Source: Warburgia ugandensis (Eukaryota > Streptophyta > Magnoliopsida > Canellales > Canellaceae). From it: DNA of 64,000 nt. Where the stretch lies: positions 22,721,618 through 22,785,617 of the forward strand of contig CP141128.1 in assembly GCA_035236585.1 (NCBI GenBank), read 5' to 3'. The position numbers and the translations under genes were made by a program. Position 1 is the stretch's first letter. Each line of letters begins with the position of its first letter. Below, in pieces: positions 12,501-23,997 of this stretch. The notes under the pieces were generated by a model that was given only the letters and a program-made list of their open reading frames with translations, made no database searches and had not been told where the DNA came from.

Positions 12501-12937
12501 ATATTCTGATATTCTTTATGATGGTAAGATAGCCATCTAGGTTTTTTGATTTTTCTCACCTTTGATAAGATTACTTTATTGCAGGTCAACGCTATCTATT
12601 AACAAGTCCATTAATCATCTTCATTCATTCATTCTCATCACAATATGATCCTTATATGAGATTTCATCTTTGCACCACTGCACAACAATTCTTATTTCCT
12701 ATGATTTTGATAGGATTCAAACAATCCAATATCTAAGTATTTGCTAGGACTATCTCCTTTTTCACCTATGTGTTTATGGTGAAATGCCTTAAACATTAAT
12801 ATTGTAATCCTCAAATAGAAATAGTCATCTCTACTTCTTGAATTTATACTATTTCTTCTTGATTTTCTTGATTGTCTATGACCCTTGAACATGCTGGACT
12901 GGCTGTGAAAGGATAAAACCTGGGCTCTAATACCAAC
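9525..12937 (-). mobile_element. Decayed interior of element F
   Basis: The interior lies between the two LTR copies and is only about 3.4 kb, too short for full gag-pol. The LTR-proximal end (about 9527-9560) reads, on the minus strand, FEDEILLRA then stop, matching the usual C-terminal end of plant chromovirus pol just before the polypurine tract (TTAAGGGCGTAA). The opposite end carries an iMet-type primer site. Between these I could not recognise protease, RT, RNase H or integrase motifs in any minus-strand frame, and stops are frequent. The sequence is therefore either heavily decayed or a non-autonomous interior. ORFs in this stretch, such as 10280-10573 and 12692-12976, have no recognisable homology. 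Confidence 0.6.
12922..12937 (-). other. Primer-binding site, initiator-Met tRNA type
   Basis: On the minus strand the sequence next to the LTR end is GTTGGTATTAGAGCCC. It matches the plant iMet primer site TGGTATCAGAGCC with one mismatch. It fixes element F as minus-strand and makes 12938 onward its 5' LTR. Confidence 0.8.
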
Positions 12938-14006
12938 TGTGACGACCCGGGTTTTCTCATGCATTTTTAAATGCAATACCTAGTTTCCTAAGGCGGGATG
13001 CATCCCTATTTGAAAAACCATTTTATAGAAACCATGCAATGCAAGGGAAAATCTTTTAGTTTTAAACTCATTTTGAAAACCCCGAGTGTCATTTGCCTTC
13101 ACAACAACCAAAGTGGTTTTTGAAAAACTTGAGAAATCATAAATGTTTTTCCCCAGGTTTATCCAGTCACAGCACACAGCCCAACTGTAATTAAATACAA
13201 ATACATGTCTAAAGGGTTGAGAGTTTACTTACATATATAACTGTCCCCTTTTTAATTCACTTGCTCGTAGCACTAATATCTCCTGAGACGTCGTCTATTT
13301 GTGAGTGGAACTATCCTGAAAAATGTTAAGGATAGGGTGAGTATATACTATACTCAGTAGGAGTCTATCACTACTAGTTTTATAATGCATGAGATGTTTT
13401 AAAATCATATGCTCATTCAAAACATGTGTATGTTTGAATACTCAAGTGCAGCATTGATGTTAAAATCCACTGTTAAACTGTAATACTAACGACTTAAAGG
13501 ATCATATAATCCAAAAATGAAAGTATCATATACATATATATATATCATAACATCATGATATGCATAAGATGCTTCATGGAATCCAACTCATGGATCTCTA
13601 GTATGGTATGGTCGACCAACCTCATATCATGATATATGTAATGCAAATAAGTCCATAAATCATAGGGTCCGACTATGCCCACGACCTCGCCCCCGTGTGG
13701 TCCCCGGGTACCTGAGGACGTAGCGTCATAGCCTCCACGGGGCATATAACACATCGACCCAGTGCCGTCACACCAGTGGTAGCCCCCTATACCACATGCA
13801 GTCGACGTAGGGCACATGCCCTTTTTTTGGGCATGGTACCCATTCCACCTAGTAGTGGTAGAGGTTGGGTGGCCAACCCAGACCCCTCCGCATAACACCC
13901 ACGGGCTTACTAGGCCAAATCACATAAGATCAAATAAGCCAAAAACCTCTTTTCAAAACCTGTCCTCTTTGGGTCCCTCACAACTGCTTGGCCCTCGGCA
14001 CTCTAG
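12938..14006 (-). mobile_element. Truncated 5' LTR of element F
   Basis: The segment is nearly identical to 6852-7902, including the TGTGACGACCCG terminus. Similarity stops abruptly at about 14006, after GGCCCTCGGCACTC, leaving the outer 1.6 kb of the LTR missing. The bases that follow belong to a plus-strand LTR end of a related family. The break may be a deletion or an inverted rearrangement. Confidence 0.8.
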
Positions 14007-15432
14007 TGATCTATAGGATTGTTCATAATTTATATATTGACAATATGTATGGATGTACAGATTACATACATCAGTCAGGATCATGGAAGATTGGGGAAAA
14101 GAGATCAATCCTTAAAGGTAGGAGGATTTGATGAATGCATTTACATGAGATATACATGATTGTACTCATGATCTTATGTTGACAAGAGTAATGTTAATAC
14201 TTGTATTAAATCTCTTGAAAACCTTATGATCCAACCAAACACATATAAGATGGTTAAGGACTAAACTATAAGTGAATAGGGAAGTAGAAAATATTTCAGC
14301 CCTAAGTAAACAAACATATGGTCTGATATATATGAAATCTATTTTACATACAAGCTTGGAGGCTTGTGAGTTTGTTTTAATAGGCATAATCCTAGGGGAA
14401 TGCTATTGTTAGAGGAGTTATGAGGGTTTGGCCACCCGCTCCTTGAAATTTGATGATGTGATGATACCTTGCCCTAAGAGAGGCTAAAAGTCGGGTAGTG
14501 GCAATTATGGGAAGGCCACCACTATGAAAGTCTTACCCCCCCATACGGGCAGTGACATAATATTTTCCACCGTGGTATCAGTGGTGAACAGGGCAGTTAT
14601 CCGAGCATGCTAGTACGGATCAGACTGCAACATAGCAACCTTTCTGATTATTTTGCACTATGATGCATATGAGAATAGGCTTAGTGAAATGCCTTATGTT
14701 GTAGCATAATGAAATGCTAGGTAATTGTATATTACCAATATTTCCCAAGAAGGGAAATTCCCAGTATAAGATTAGCTGTAATACTAAATTCTCAAAATGA
14801 AGAGAATTGATCAGCTTAGTTGGGAATGATATTTGACTACTTTCACAAATTTAACTGGTTTACCCATGAAGGGTATGTATATAGATATACATAACTTACA
14901 AAGTAAAGAGTATGTTTAAGGATAATGAGATTATGAAGTATTGGAATTACCTTGTCAGTTATTATGTTTCTTGAATCTCCTGCCAAGCATTGCTTGCTAA
15001 GATATTGTACTTGTTGCAATATCTCAAATACAAGCAAGGAGAGTTAGGAGCTAAAGACGATAGAAGACTTGAAGAGAATAATCTTCAAGGTATACCCTTA
15101 AAGACATGTATTTTTCTTTGTTGAGGGTTTTATTGTATGGTGAGCTTGAGTTTTGGATTATGTAATTTGAACAAGTACTGTACTAGATTTGACTGTACTG
15201 TGAACCACTGGATGGATCCTGGAGTTTAATAAAAGTATATTCCTTCAATGGAATTCTATTTTGTACACAAATTGTACTTATGTTATGTATGAAGTGGTGA
15301 CTTGGGTTTTCAAAACAAGTTCTAAAGAAAAGAATTTCTGCTGCTTTGTTTTGCGAAATTTTTTTACACTCTTAAGGGCCCTGCCTTTCAAAATACATTA
15401 CAAAACGTGTTACAAAAACCGGGGTCGTCACA
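14007..15432 (+). mobile_element. 3' part of a plus-strand LTR (family G)
   Basis: The segment is collinear with the last 1.4 kb of the LTRs at 23998-28825 and 31170-36340. Landmarks include TCAGGATCATGGAAGATT, GGGTTTGGCCACCCGCTC, the inverted repeat GATATTGTA...CAATATCTC (15000-15030) and the terminal GGGGTCGTCACA. The left part of the LTR is absent, replaced by the truncated LTR of element F. Immediately right of the LTR end is CACTA transposase sequence. Confidence 0.75.
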
Positions 15433-16968
15433 AATATGAAATTATTTCATCTCACTAATACAATCCACATAGCCCCTTCATATACTATTTTCAACCCAAG
15501 CACCCATCTCACCATTATCACACACATAATCCTCATTCTCACCAATTACTTTAACTAATGGAATTGTTTTGGTAATACAAGAGTAATCCATTGCAGTATT
15601 GTCTAGGTCATTTTCATCATAAAATCTCTCAGACAGGATGATGAAACAATTGACCATCTCTTATCACGTCCATCTTGCACATAAAATATTTGTTTCGCTT
15701 GAGATGCCAAAATAAACTGATCATTTTTATAACCAATCTTGTTGAAGTTAACCAATGTCAATCCAAGGGCATCAGTATTGACTATGCCTTTGTTGTGTTC
15801 CACTTAATAGCTCTTAAATACAACCACCATTCTATAACTATAAGCCAAGGCCCATATCTCTCTTATAACCACTAATAAGTATCATTTGCCACTATTGGCT
15901 TGTTATCTTTTGAACTAGAAAAGAATGTGGCATTGGCAACTAGGTTGACCCCACTATTTTGTTCCACTTTTGAGTTATCATGGTCTTTTGTGTAAAATTG
16001 ATAACTACTGATGGCATATCTAACATATTTTATTACTTTTAGTCATGGTCCCATAGCCATCTAGGCCAAGGATTCTGATATTCTATTGCCTAGAACTTTT
16101 TGGTAATCTTAAACATGTGCAAATTAAGTAGGACATGATTGTTGCAAGTAGGATTATATATACATAATGCAATTTACAGTAGCATGAATTCATTCATTTT
16201 AACTTTTTATGAAGCCAAGTATTGAAAGTGTGACAATGCTGAAATTGCAATCATGTCCTTTCTTTGGATAACTTAGATTCTTTGCTTGGAGGATATCCAT
16301 GTGCTCAACACACACGCACACAATTTATTGAAAAATCAAAGAAAATATAACACTTAATTATTAATTTTTACAAAGTCAATGATCAACTTACTCAATGTGT
16401 GGCTGCCCTTCATCAACATTTTGCAACATATAAAGGTATGCTTCGTCCCATTCACTATAGTCTTTGGTTGACACATGGCCACTCGATAGAGGTTTGCCAA
16501 CCCTGGGATCATGAAATCCAACTGTTTGTTTCTTTCATGGGATTCCAACTGCATTCACTTCTAATAAGTACTCTATGCAAAACTTCACTACTTCCTCTAC
16601 AGCTATACACCCCTCTGGCTAGTTGTGATTTTGTATATACCCTTTCAAAATTTTCATCTACCTCTCAAATGGGTTCGTCCATCGCAACTAAACCGGGCAT
16701 AAAGTCTGACCTCATCAATAAGGTGCACTGTTAAGTATACCATAATGTCAAAGAAGGAAGGTAAGAAGATGGTCTCAAGCTCACATAAAGTTGTCATTAG
16801 ATGTTCTTGAATTTCTTGTAATTTTGAAACATCCACCACCTTCTTAGACAAAGCATTGAAGAAATAATAGAATTTTGTAATAGATCCTCAACTTTAACCA
16901 GCAACACTAAACATATTACTACCTGTAGGAATTGTTGCATGAATGCATGATAATCGTGGGACTTTCAT
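15433..16968 (-). pseudogene. CACTA (En/Spm) transposase remnant, C-terminal part
   Basis: Minus-strand frames match plant CACTA TNP2-type transposases. Positions 16654-16851 encode KKVVDVSKLQEIQEH and then FLPSFFDIMVYLTVHLIDEV, the DUF4218 core (normally PPSFFDIMVHL-VHL). Positions 15603-15803 encode GLTLVNFNKIGYKNDQFILA and then SQAKQIFYVQD, the C-terminal DUF4216-like segment. Position 16354-16554 encodes a less conserved stretch between them. Stops and frameshifts separate the pieces, so it is non-functional. A sister copy lies at 28831-31169. The sequence is interrupted at 16968 by a CACTA-like insertion, and the upstream TNP2 domain is not seen. Its left edge touches a plus-strand LTR end, as in the sister copy. 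Confidence 0.75.
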
Positions 16969-17545
16969 CACTACTATGGTGAGTTGTTTATAAGACAATT
17001 AAAAATGTACATAAAGATGGTTAAAAAACTGTCTTTTACTAAGCCATCTGATGAAGAACCATCCTATATTGTAATATTATAGGATGATTAATGAAAAATC
17101 ATCTTAAATGTTTATTAAAATATAGAATAGTTTTTCAAAAATCATCCTATATTTTTCACAACTTTTTAAGAAACAATTTTAAAAAAGGTATGTTTTTAAA
17201 AAAAAATTCTCCTGTATTCTTACTTATATAGGGTAGTTTTTGAAAATTGTACTATATTGTAACTAATATAAAATGTGTTTGAAAAACTATCTTGTATTAC
17301 TATAAGAATATGGGATGATTTTTATGTCCTATATTATTTAGAATATATGAAGGTTTTTAAAAATTGTCCCATATTTTCCACAGTATTTCAGTGATAGTTT
17401 TAAAAATGGACAATCTTTCAAAAATCATCCTATATTCTAACTAACATAGGTTGGTTTTCAAAAAACTATCCTATATTTATCGTATTATAGGTTGGCTATT
17501 TCAGAAACAATCCTATATTGTACATCTTTCTTAGGCATTATTTTT
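16969..17545. mobile_element. CACTA-like non-autonomous insertion with subterminal repeats
   Basis: Comparison with the sister transposase (around 30415) shows similarity ending at 16968. The next bases are CACTACTATGG, a CACTA-type terminus. Then follow many imperfect direct and inverted copies of AAAAATCATCCTATATT and its complement up to about 17530, the usual look of CACTA subterminal repeats. The matching right terminus was not found, so the end is approximate. Confidence 0.5.
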
Positions 17546-18879
17546 TTTTGTTGGTTTCTATTTGTACATTCTTCCTATAGTTATGCCTTTCAAAACACAT
17601 TAATTTAATAGTCATTGTGAGACAAAATAATACATTCACTTCACTTCTATAAGCTACAATTATTCTACACATTCACTTTGAACCTTCCCCATTTAACTTC
17701 TCCATACACTTTACATTGAAATAAAGAAAGCACACCCATACATTCACAGTTCTCCATAGACAACATATGTCTGGTCAATAGACCAGCTTCCCCTTGTTAA
17801 AATAAAGAAAGCACCCACATACTTCAATCAAAAGAAAAATGGAATAAATCCATGGAAATGAAGTTATGTTTTGTGTTTCATTTGAGTAAAATTTTTTACA
17901 TTCATTAACATCACTGAACTACAAATTAAAATTCATAAAATATTCTGTCCATTCCATTCTAGTGTCATCTAGATCTAATTGGGAGTAATTCTTGCTTCTC
18001 AAGTTCACTTATAAGAAAAATATAATAAATTAGTTTAGATATGCAATCTTGGAGTTAGTCCAAAAATGTAGAAAGTTGTAACAATGATCAGTAATTGTCT
18101 TACCTTTCTCAATTGTGAGATTGTAATTCCTTTGCAAATGATGGTTCTCATATATCTGAGAACATAATAGCCACACTCTCAATCAGATTGTTGTCTATGC
18201 CACTACACACCAAAGACAAGAAAAGGTTCAAATGTCATGTGAAATAAATTTAGGTTATAAATGATAATAAAGAACTAATAAACCTTACCTTGACCTTTTT
18301 CAAGTTGAATTTTGCCTATTGGTCAATACCTTCCATCTCAACCCATTTATACCACACATTACATATATATAATTGAAAACCATTGATTATGAATAATAGA
18401 AGAGTTATTAGGTGTCTAGTTAATAAATGAAATAATAAAGAATTACTTGTTGGTAATTTCCATAAGTTGTCCTCGAATGTATGCTCCATAAGAATAAAAA
18501 GCATTGCATGCCCACCATGCACATCCAAAGTTAGCTAACAGTAACCAATGGGACCTATCAACACCAAAAATCAATTGTAAGTTTCAAATCTTAACTAATA
18601 TATATATATATATATATATTTGTGTGTATGAAATGACATAATTTAGCAACATATGTTATAGCTTAACCTCGAAAGGAGAGAGGAGAAGAGAAAGAAAATA
18701 AAGAGGAGAGAAACAAAAAGAGAGAGGGGGCGGGGAGCGGTGTTGTAAACAAGGTCCAAATCCCTACATTTTGGAGCGGAGATTGTCAAAGAACGAGGAA
18801 GGACTCTAAGCTAAGGGGTCGTAGATGGTTTTGATCACATTATTAAAAGTGTTTTTGTTTGATAGGTTTTGTGACCTAG
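17546..18879. other. Unassigned AT-rich sequence
   Basis: No coding frame with recognisable homology was found. It holds a (TA)n run at about 18598-18620 and a purine-rich stretch (GAGA/GGAG) at 18672-18740. It could be the interior of the CACTA-like insertion that starts at 16969, but nothing proves this. Confidence 0.35.
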
Positions 18880-20290
18880 GCATGCTCTTTGATTTCATTC
18901 ATCATGCCACAGATCTCATGAATGAATGCATGTGCACTATATTTGTCCCGTCCCAATGCACATACATCATTAGATCTGTTGGATGAGAGCATGTGCAGCT
19001 TGTTTTTTTTCAAAGTCTTCATACTCATTTGCAAATAATCTCATGAATGGGTGAATGCCCATCATTCTTGCTATGTCCTAACACTTCTATAATTCGATCT
19101 CTTGGATGAGAGCATACACACCATGTTGTTCTAATTTCCTAATGCTTGCTTGCAAATGATCAATGGTGTGGATGCACACACATCTTCTATTACATCATAT
19201 CACTTATATACTAGATCAATGGTATAGGTGCATGAGCACATGTTATATATTACATCCTAACACATATATGAGATCAATGGCATAGATGGATGTGAGCATG
19301 TTTTATCACGTCCAAATACTAGCATGCTAAGATCAATAGTATAGGTGCATGCGCACGTGTTCTATTACATCTCATTACCTATATGCCATTGATGCATCGA
19401 ATAGATATATGTACACTATGCAATTGTTGATTGCTACCTCATGCGCACATTAGATTTGTATTTAAATCCATGCGCACGAGTTATTCATTAATTCTCTCTA
19501 CTATTCTCAATCCTAAACCATGTGTACAGTATCTATTGATCCTAGACCATGTGCACAAGTTATCTTTGATCAGAATATTATGTATGAGTTTAATTGCTTG
19601 ATCCAAATCATGCACACAATTTTATCACTTGATCTAAACCATATGTACAAGTTCTTGGTCAATCAAAATCAGGTGCTCAGGCTCGCCGTTTGATCCAAAT
19701 CATGTGCATCAGTTCACTGTTTAATGTATGCCATGCACACAGTTTATTGTATGACTCACTTCCTGTGCACAAGTTATTATCGATTCAGATCATGCATACA
19801 AGTTTGGTTTCTCAATCCTAACTATGTCTACGAGTTTGTCTCACTTGACCCAAATCTTGTGCTCAAGTTTACTTTGCTAAATCCAAATTATGCTCACGAG
19901 TTTGCTTGTTTGAACCAAGGTCATGCGTATAGTGGATTGTTCTATCTCTTTTTTACACATTGTTGATCATAGTTTTAAAGGCATGTGCACACCTAAGTTC
20001 ATGAATCTATTGCATGCACATTTATCTCTTTAAATTAGCTATCCTTTACACCATTGATTTTCATGCAAGAGATACATGTGTGCCATTGATTTCATCTATT
20101 ACTGCACACGCACCTTCAATCAATAGCTACTGATGTAGGTGCATTGTGCATTTCATGGTCTATTGCATGTACACTATTTGATTTACTTTCTATTTAACTG
20201 TAGCTAGTGATGTATGTGCATTGTACTGATTTATTTTATGTGCACGTTTGGTTTACATTCTATTTACATGCAAACCCAACATTTTGAACA
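18880..20290. repeat. Degenerate TGCAC-rich minisatellite
   Basis: About 1.4 kb is built from two kinds of imperfect unit. From about 18880 to 19400 a unit near 60 bp recurs, with core AGATCAATGGTATAGGTGCA and then TGYGCACRTGTT. From about 19490 to 19965 a unit near 40 bp recurs, with core GATCCAAATCATGTGCACAA. From 19970 to 20290 spacing loosens but TGTGCAC/TGCATGCACA motifs continue. The short ORF at 19724-19966 is a by-product: it reads as a repeated N-P-N-Y/L-V-x-E/K-F peptide. No terminal repeats or LTR ends were found around it. Confidence 0.65.
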
Positions 20291-20559
20291 CCACACATAT
20301 AGTCGATATCCTATGTATGAGAGTCCATTTTGGGGTGGTTTGACAATAGAAGAAAGCTATGATAAATGCATACAAATGATAATTTGAAATCGAGCATGTG
20401 GTTCTAAAAAAAGTTTTCTATTTCCTTGTATGATTGATTTTGCCAAATAATCTGCATTAGGGCACGTGTAATTATATGTTTGTGATATGAAGATTTGAAA
20501 TGCTTGTACATAGTTTGATTCAACATGATAACTGAGATTTCAAGATTTTACTCTAAGAA
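20291..20559. other. Unassigned sequence
   Basis: No motif or frame was recognised between the minisatellite and the LTR piece. Confidence 0.3.
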
Positions 20560-21350
20560 GTGTTTGCTTAGCCATGCACTAAGGGTACGATTGAGACTAT
20601 TTTGGAGATCTTTGGAGTTGTATGTGAGGAGTAATAGATGAACCCCATAATTTGCTATGCTAGGAGTGTAGTTGGCCACTAGCACTCTAAAAACAATTTT
20701 TGATACCTGCCTCAAAGAAAGGCTTCTATATGTTTGGAGGCATCATGGGACCTTTTATTTAGGTTTTTCTATTCTTTGCCATGAGGACTAGTGTAGGTCA
20801 TGTGGTATCCATAATCGAGCATAGGCAGGAGATATTGGTTCTCTCTACATGCATAGCAAATGGTATGTGATATGGACATAGACGACTATGTTGATCATCC
20901 TTAAGGGATTTAGACCGTTTACCTTGTGGCCCCAGTAGGACGTTGTTGCTCTAATCAATATGGTACTCTATGATATATTTTAGATGTTGAATACATCTAT
21001 TGATTCTCAGTATTTCTCTAGATATGGATTTTTGGCACACTATGTGAATTATCATGTATTCTTATGGTTTTTTCATTAATCTAGTTTTAGTATCAATCTG
21101 ATTAATTGAATGCATCACATGACCTCTTGCATCCATGTGTTTTTTGCATGTTTTTTCTAGCTTAGAAATTTCCAACTAAGTTGCCATACTAACTACCAAC
21201 AACAATTTCAAGTAGTCTGTCTATATAAAAGACTAACTAAGGCATTGCAAAAAGTTTTGGGACAATAGATATAAAGTGTGATAAAAGAACATTTAGTTGG
21301 TTTTGTTTTAATTGTCATATTGAACAATGTTGACATAAATGTAATAAAGC
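20560..21350 (+). mobile_element. LTR fragment related to 37540-37800
   Basis: Shared landmarks in the same order include TGCTATGCTAGGAGTGTAG (versus AATGCTAGGAGGACATA), CATGTGGTATCCATAATCGAGCA (versus CATGTGGTATTCACGAGCAAC) and ATGTTGATCATCCTTAAGGG (versus ATGTTGATCATCTTCAAGGG). The same order occurs more weakly in the family G LTRs. Both edges are unclear. Confidence 0.5.
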
Positions 21351-22539
21351 ACTAGATTTTGTCATAAGAGTTATGATTAATTCTATTGTTTGGGATGTAA
21401 CTAGTGGGTTCTTTTAGTGCTTATGCTTCCTTATTTTCATTAATATATGTATATATATATATATATGGAGATTTTGAAACGACACCGTGATTGAAGATAG
21501 ATTTTGGAAACTAATATATATTATATTTTGCAAATGTTTGAAAAAAAATTCCAAGGATGTCCTATTCAAAATATAGAAAGCTATTTGAAAAACTATTTCT
21601 CAAAACCTAGTCATCACATCATCCATTGAGCAAATTTTAAAACCTTGGTTGAGTCTAAAGAAACTTGAACCTAGTAAAGAGAACTAAAAGAGAATACCAT
21701 CCATAGATTCCAAATTACACGTTTTGAATTAGTAGGAGCCACTATTTTGCAGCTTGTCATGTTATGTCATGTTGGAATCAAATGATTAATGGTTTGATGT
21801 TGATAGTATTGAAATAGCACTTTTCATACTCTTTTCCCACATCTATGAATGTTTTCTACTGGGTGTATAGTTATAGAAGGAGCAAGTCCAAAGGGAAAAC
21901 TTGTGAGTGCTACTCAATTTTCTGATATTCTTTCTCATGAACTAGGATAATGGGATTCATTTTTCTTAAAAAGTGAAAATAATAACCACATATATATAGA
22001 TACACTTTCAATAATAAATGTCCATTCAGAAAGGAGTTTATAATTTTTAAGAGACGAAAATAACGCCATTCATTACTAACAGTAAAATACTCTCTCTAGC
22101 ATGACTATTTGAGGAAAAGTGGTAGTAAATACATATTAAGAGGAGGTATTAAGGGTTTTGCTATTTTGTGATTCTGAAAAATGACAATACTACTTTGAGC
22201 AAAGAAATTTGCAATTGTTGATGCTTTTGTGTTGTGGAAATTAAGAGGAACTTAGGTTTTGGATTATTGGGGAGTTAATTTTGATCTTTAATTTTTGTTA
22301 TTTGTAGGAATTTAGAGGATTATGGGTTTTGGGGTTTTGAAAATTAAGTTTGATATTTTTTTCTTTGTTTTACTGAATTTATAGGTTCTTGGATTTTGGA
22401 ACTTCAATTTTGGACTTACTTCTCTAAGTTTATGGTGATTTCTATTCCATTTTTTAATGTAAAAGAATAGGAGTTCTGGGCATGGAAAAATAAAGTGTTT
22501 TATAAAGCATTTGCATTGGTGGAAATATTCACCATCAAA
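21351..22539. other. Unassigned AT-rich sequence
   Basis: It holds a (TA)n run at about 21446-21466. No recognisable coding frame or repeat structure is visible. Confidence 0.35.
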
Positions 22540-23840
22540 TCAAAGGGTTTCAATGACTGTTAAAAATATGGACAGATGGTTCCCAAATCGTCTTCTATCT
22601 AGCCATCGCCAAAAATAGGTTGAAAAGAAGATGATTAAAAAATTGCCTTTAAAAAATATTTTTAAAGATGGTTTCTAGAAATGTCTTTAAAATTGTAGAA
22701 CTTTCAAAGACGATTAGAGAGAATAGTCATTAAAAGTCATGATTGTTAAAGATGGAATATAAATATTTAAGGATGGATTTGAAAACCATGTTTATAAATC
22801 TTAGACATTTAAACAAAATTTTGAAAAACCATCTTTAAAACTTTCTTCAATTATTTCTTTTTGCATGTTATATACCACTCAACCTACTTTTACAATCTTC
22901 TTGCATATCCAATGAACAAAATAATATAGAATTAATATTATTATGGATCTGCTTAAGAATAAATAGTGAGAAAGTTGTAAGAGCAATTGCTAACATATCC
23001 GTGAGAGAGTTAGTATTGGATTTCACACATCCGACCACAATAGGGAAGACCATATGGGTTAAATGAAGATTGAACATGCATAAAGCATACATTCAGAACT
23101 AAGGAATTAATAGTCAAGTTGACTAAAAGGATGAAGCTCAAAGAAAAACTCACTAGGCAAAGTACATTATGTGCTAATGAAAAATGTCTCCTAAGTATTT
23201 TAAATGGATGAAGAAACTGATTGCAAGAGAGGCTACCAAAATCAATTAGTTGTAATCCCTACAAGCACTGATGAAGCTAGTTGGTAGTTGACTATAAATG
23301 TTATGCCATCTTTGACCATTAAAAGACCAAAGAAACCTAGCTAAAAATAAAAAATAAGAGAGGCTACGGAATGGAGAAGCTATGGTCACCTAAAAGGTAC
23401 CTTCTCATGTCACTAATCTTAGCCTCCCACTCCCTTGTTTTAGCTCTAAATGAAGAATCTATTGTTTTGTCACCTCAAAACAAAGAAGAATTATGATTGC
23501 ACTATAGATCCATTGTATCATTGGGATCTGGTAAAAAACCCAATGTTTCATGTGCAACTTTGATCATGTGATGGATTTAGCAAGGATGAGAATGAGAAAG
23601 AGAGAGAGAGAGGATGACTAGAATTAAGGTTGTGATGCAGCTATATGTTTAAGGATCCATGGCATCTTATCTCTAGAGCTTTGAAACCCTTATCTATTGT
23701 TAAAAATTGCTTTCTTAGTCTTAGAAAGACAATATTTTTAAAGATGGTTCTGGAGAACTATCTTCAAAAACATATTTTCTATTGACAATATTGAAGAACT
23801 GTCTTCTTAATCTCTTCAAACAAATTTCAATTGTTTTAAC
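22540..23840. mobile_element. Probable non-autonomous CACTA-like element
   Basis: The two flanks carry the same AT-rich inverted units. On the left (22560-22860) AAAGATGG, AACCATCTTTAAA and AGACGATTAG recur. On the right (23700-23830) AAAGATGGTTCTGGAGAACT and ATTGAAGAACTGTCTTC recur. The middle (22870-23690) is unique sequence without a recognised frame. This flank-unique-flank layout fits a non-autonomous CACTA or similar DNA transposon. Exact termini were not identified. Confidence 0.4.
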
Positions 23841-23992
23841 TCTCCTTGCAATAACTTCTTGGCTTGGGTTGTCCTGAACATGCCCACATCATATATAAAT
23901 ATATGCCAATTTGTATTATCTAGTGAATTGTTATTAAACATTTTCATGTAATAAATAAAATCATAAAGCAAGAACACATGAACATTTTGAGA

Positions 23993-23997
23993 TATGT
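23993..23997. repeat. Left target-site duplication of solo LTR
   Basis: TATGT directly precedes the LTR start and is repeated exactly at 28826-28830. Confidence 0.85.

Noticed and set aside
19724..19966. 80-codon ORF with a repeated NPNY..EF peptide
   Set aside because: It simply translates the 40-bp tandem units; no start context or conservation supports a gene.
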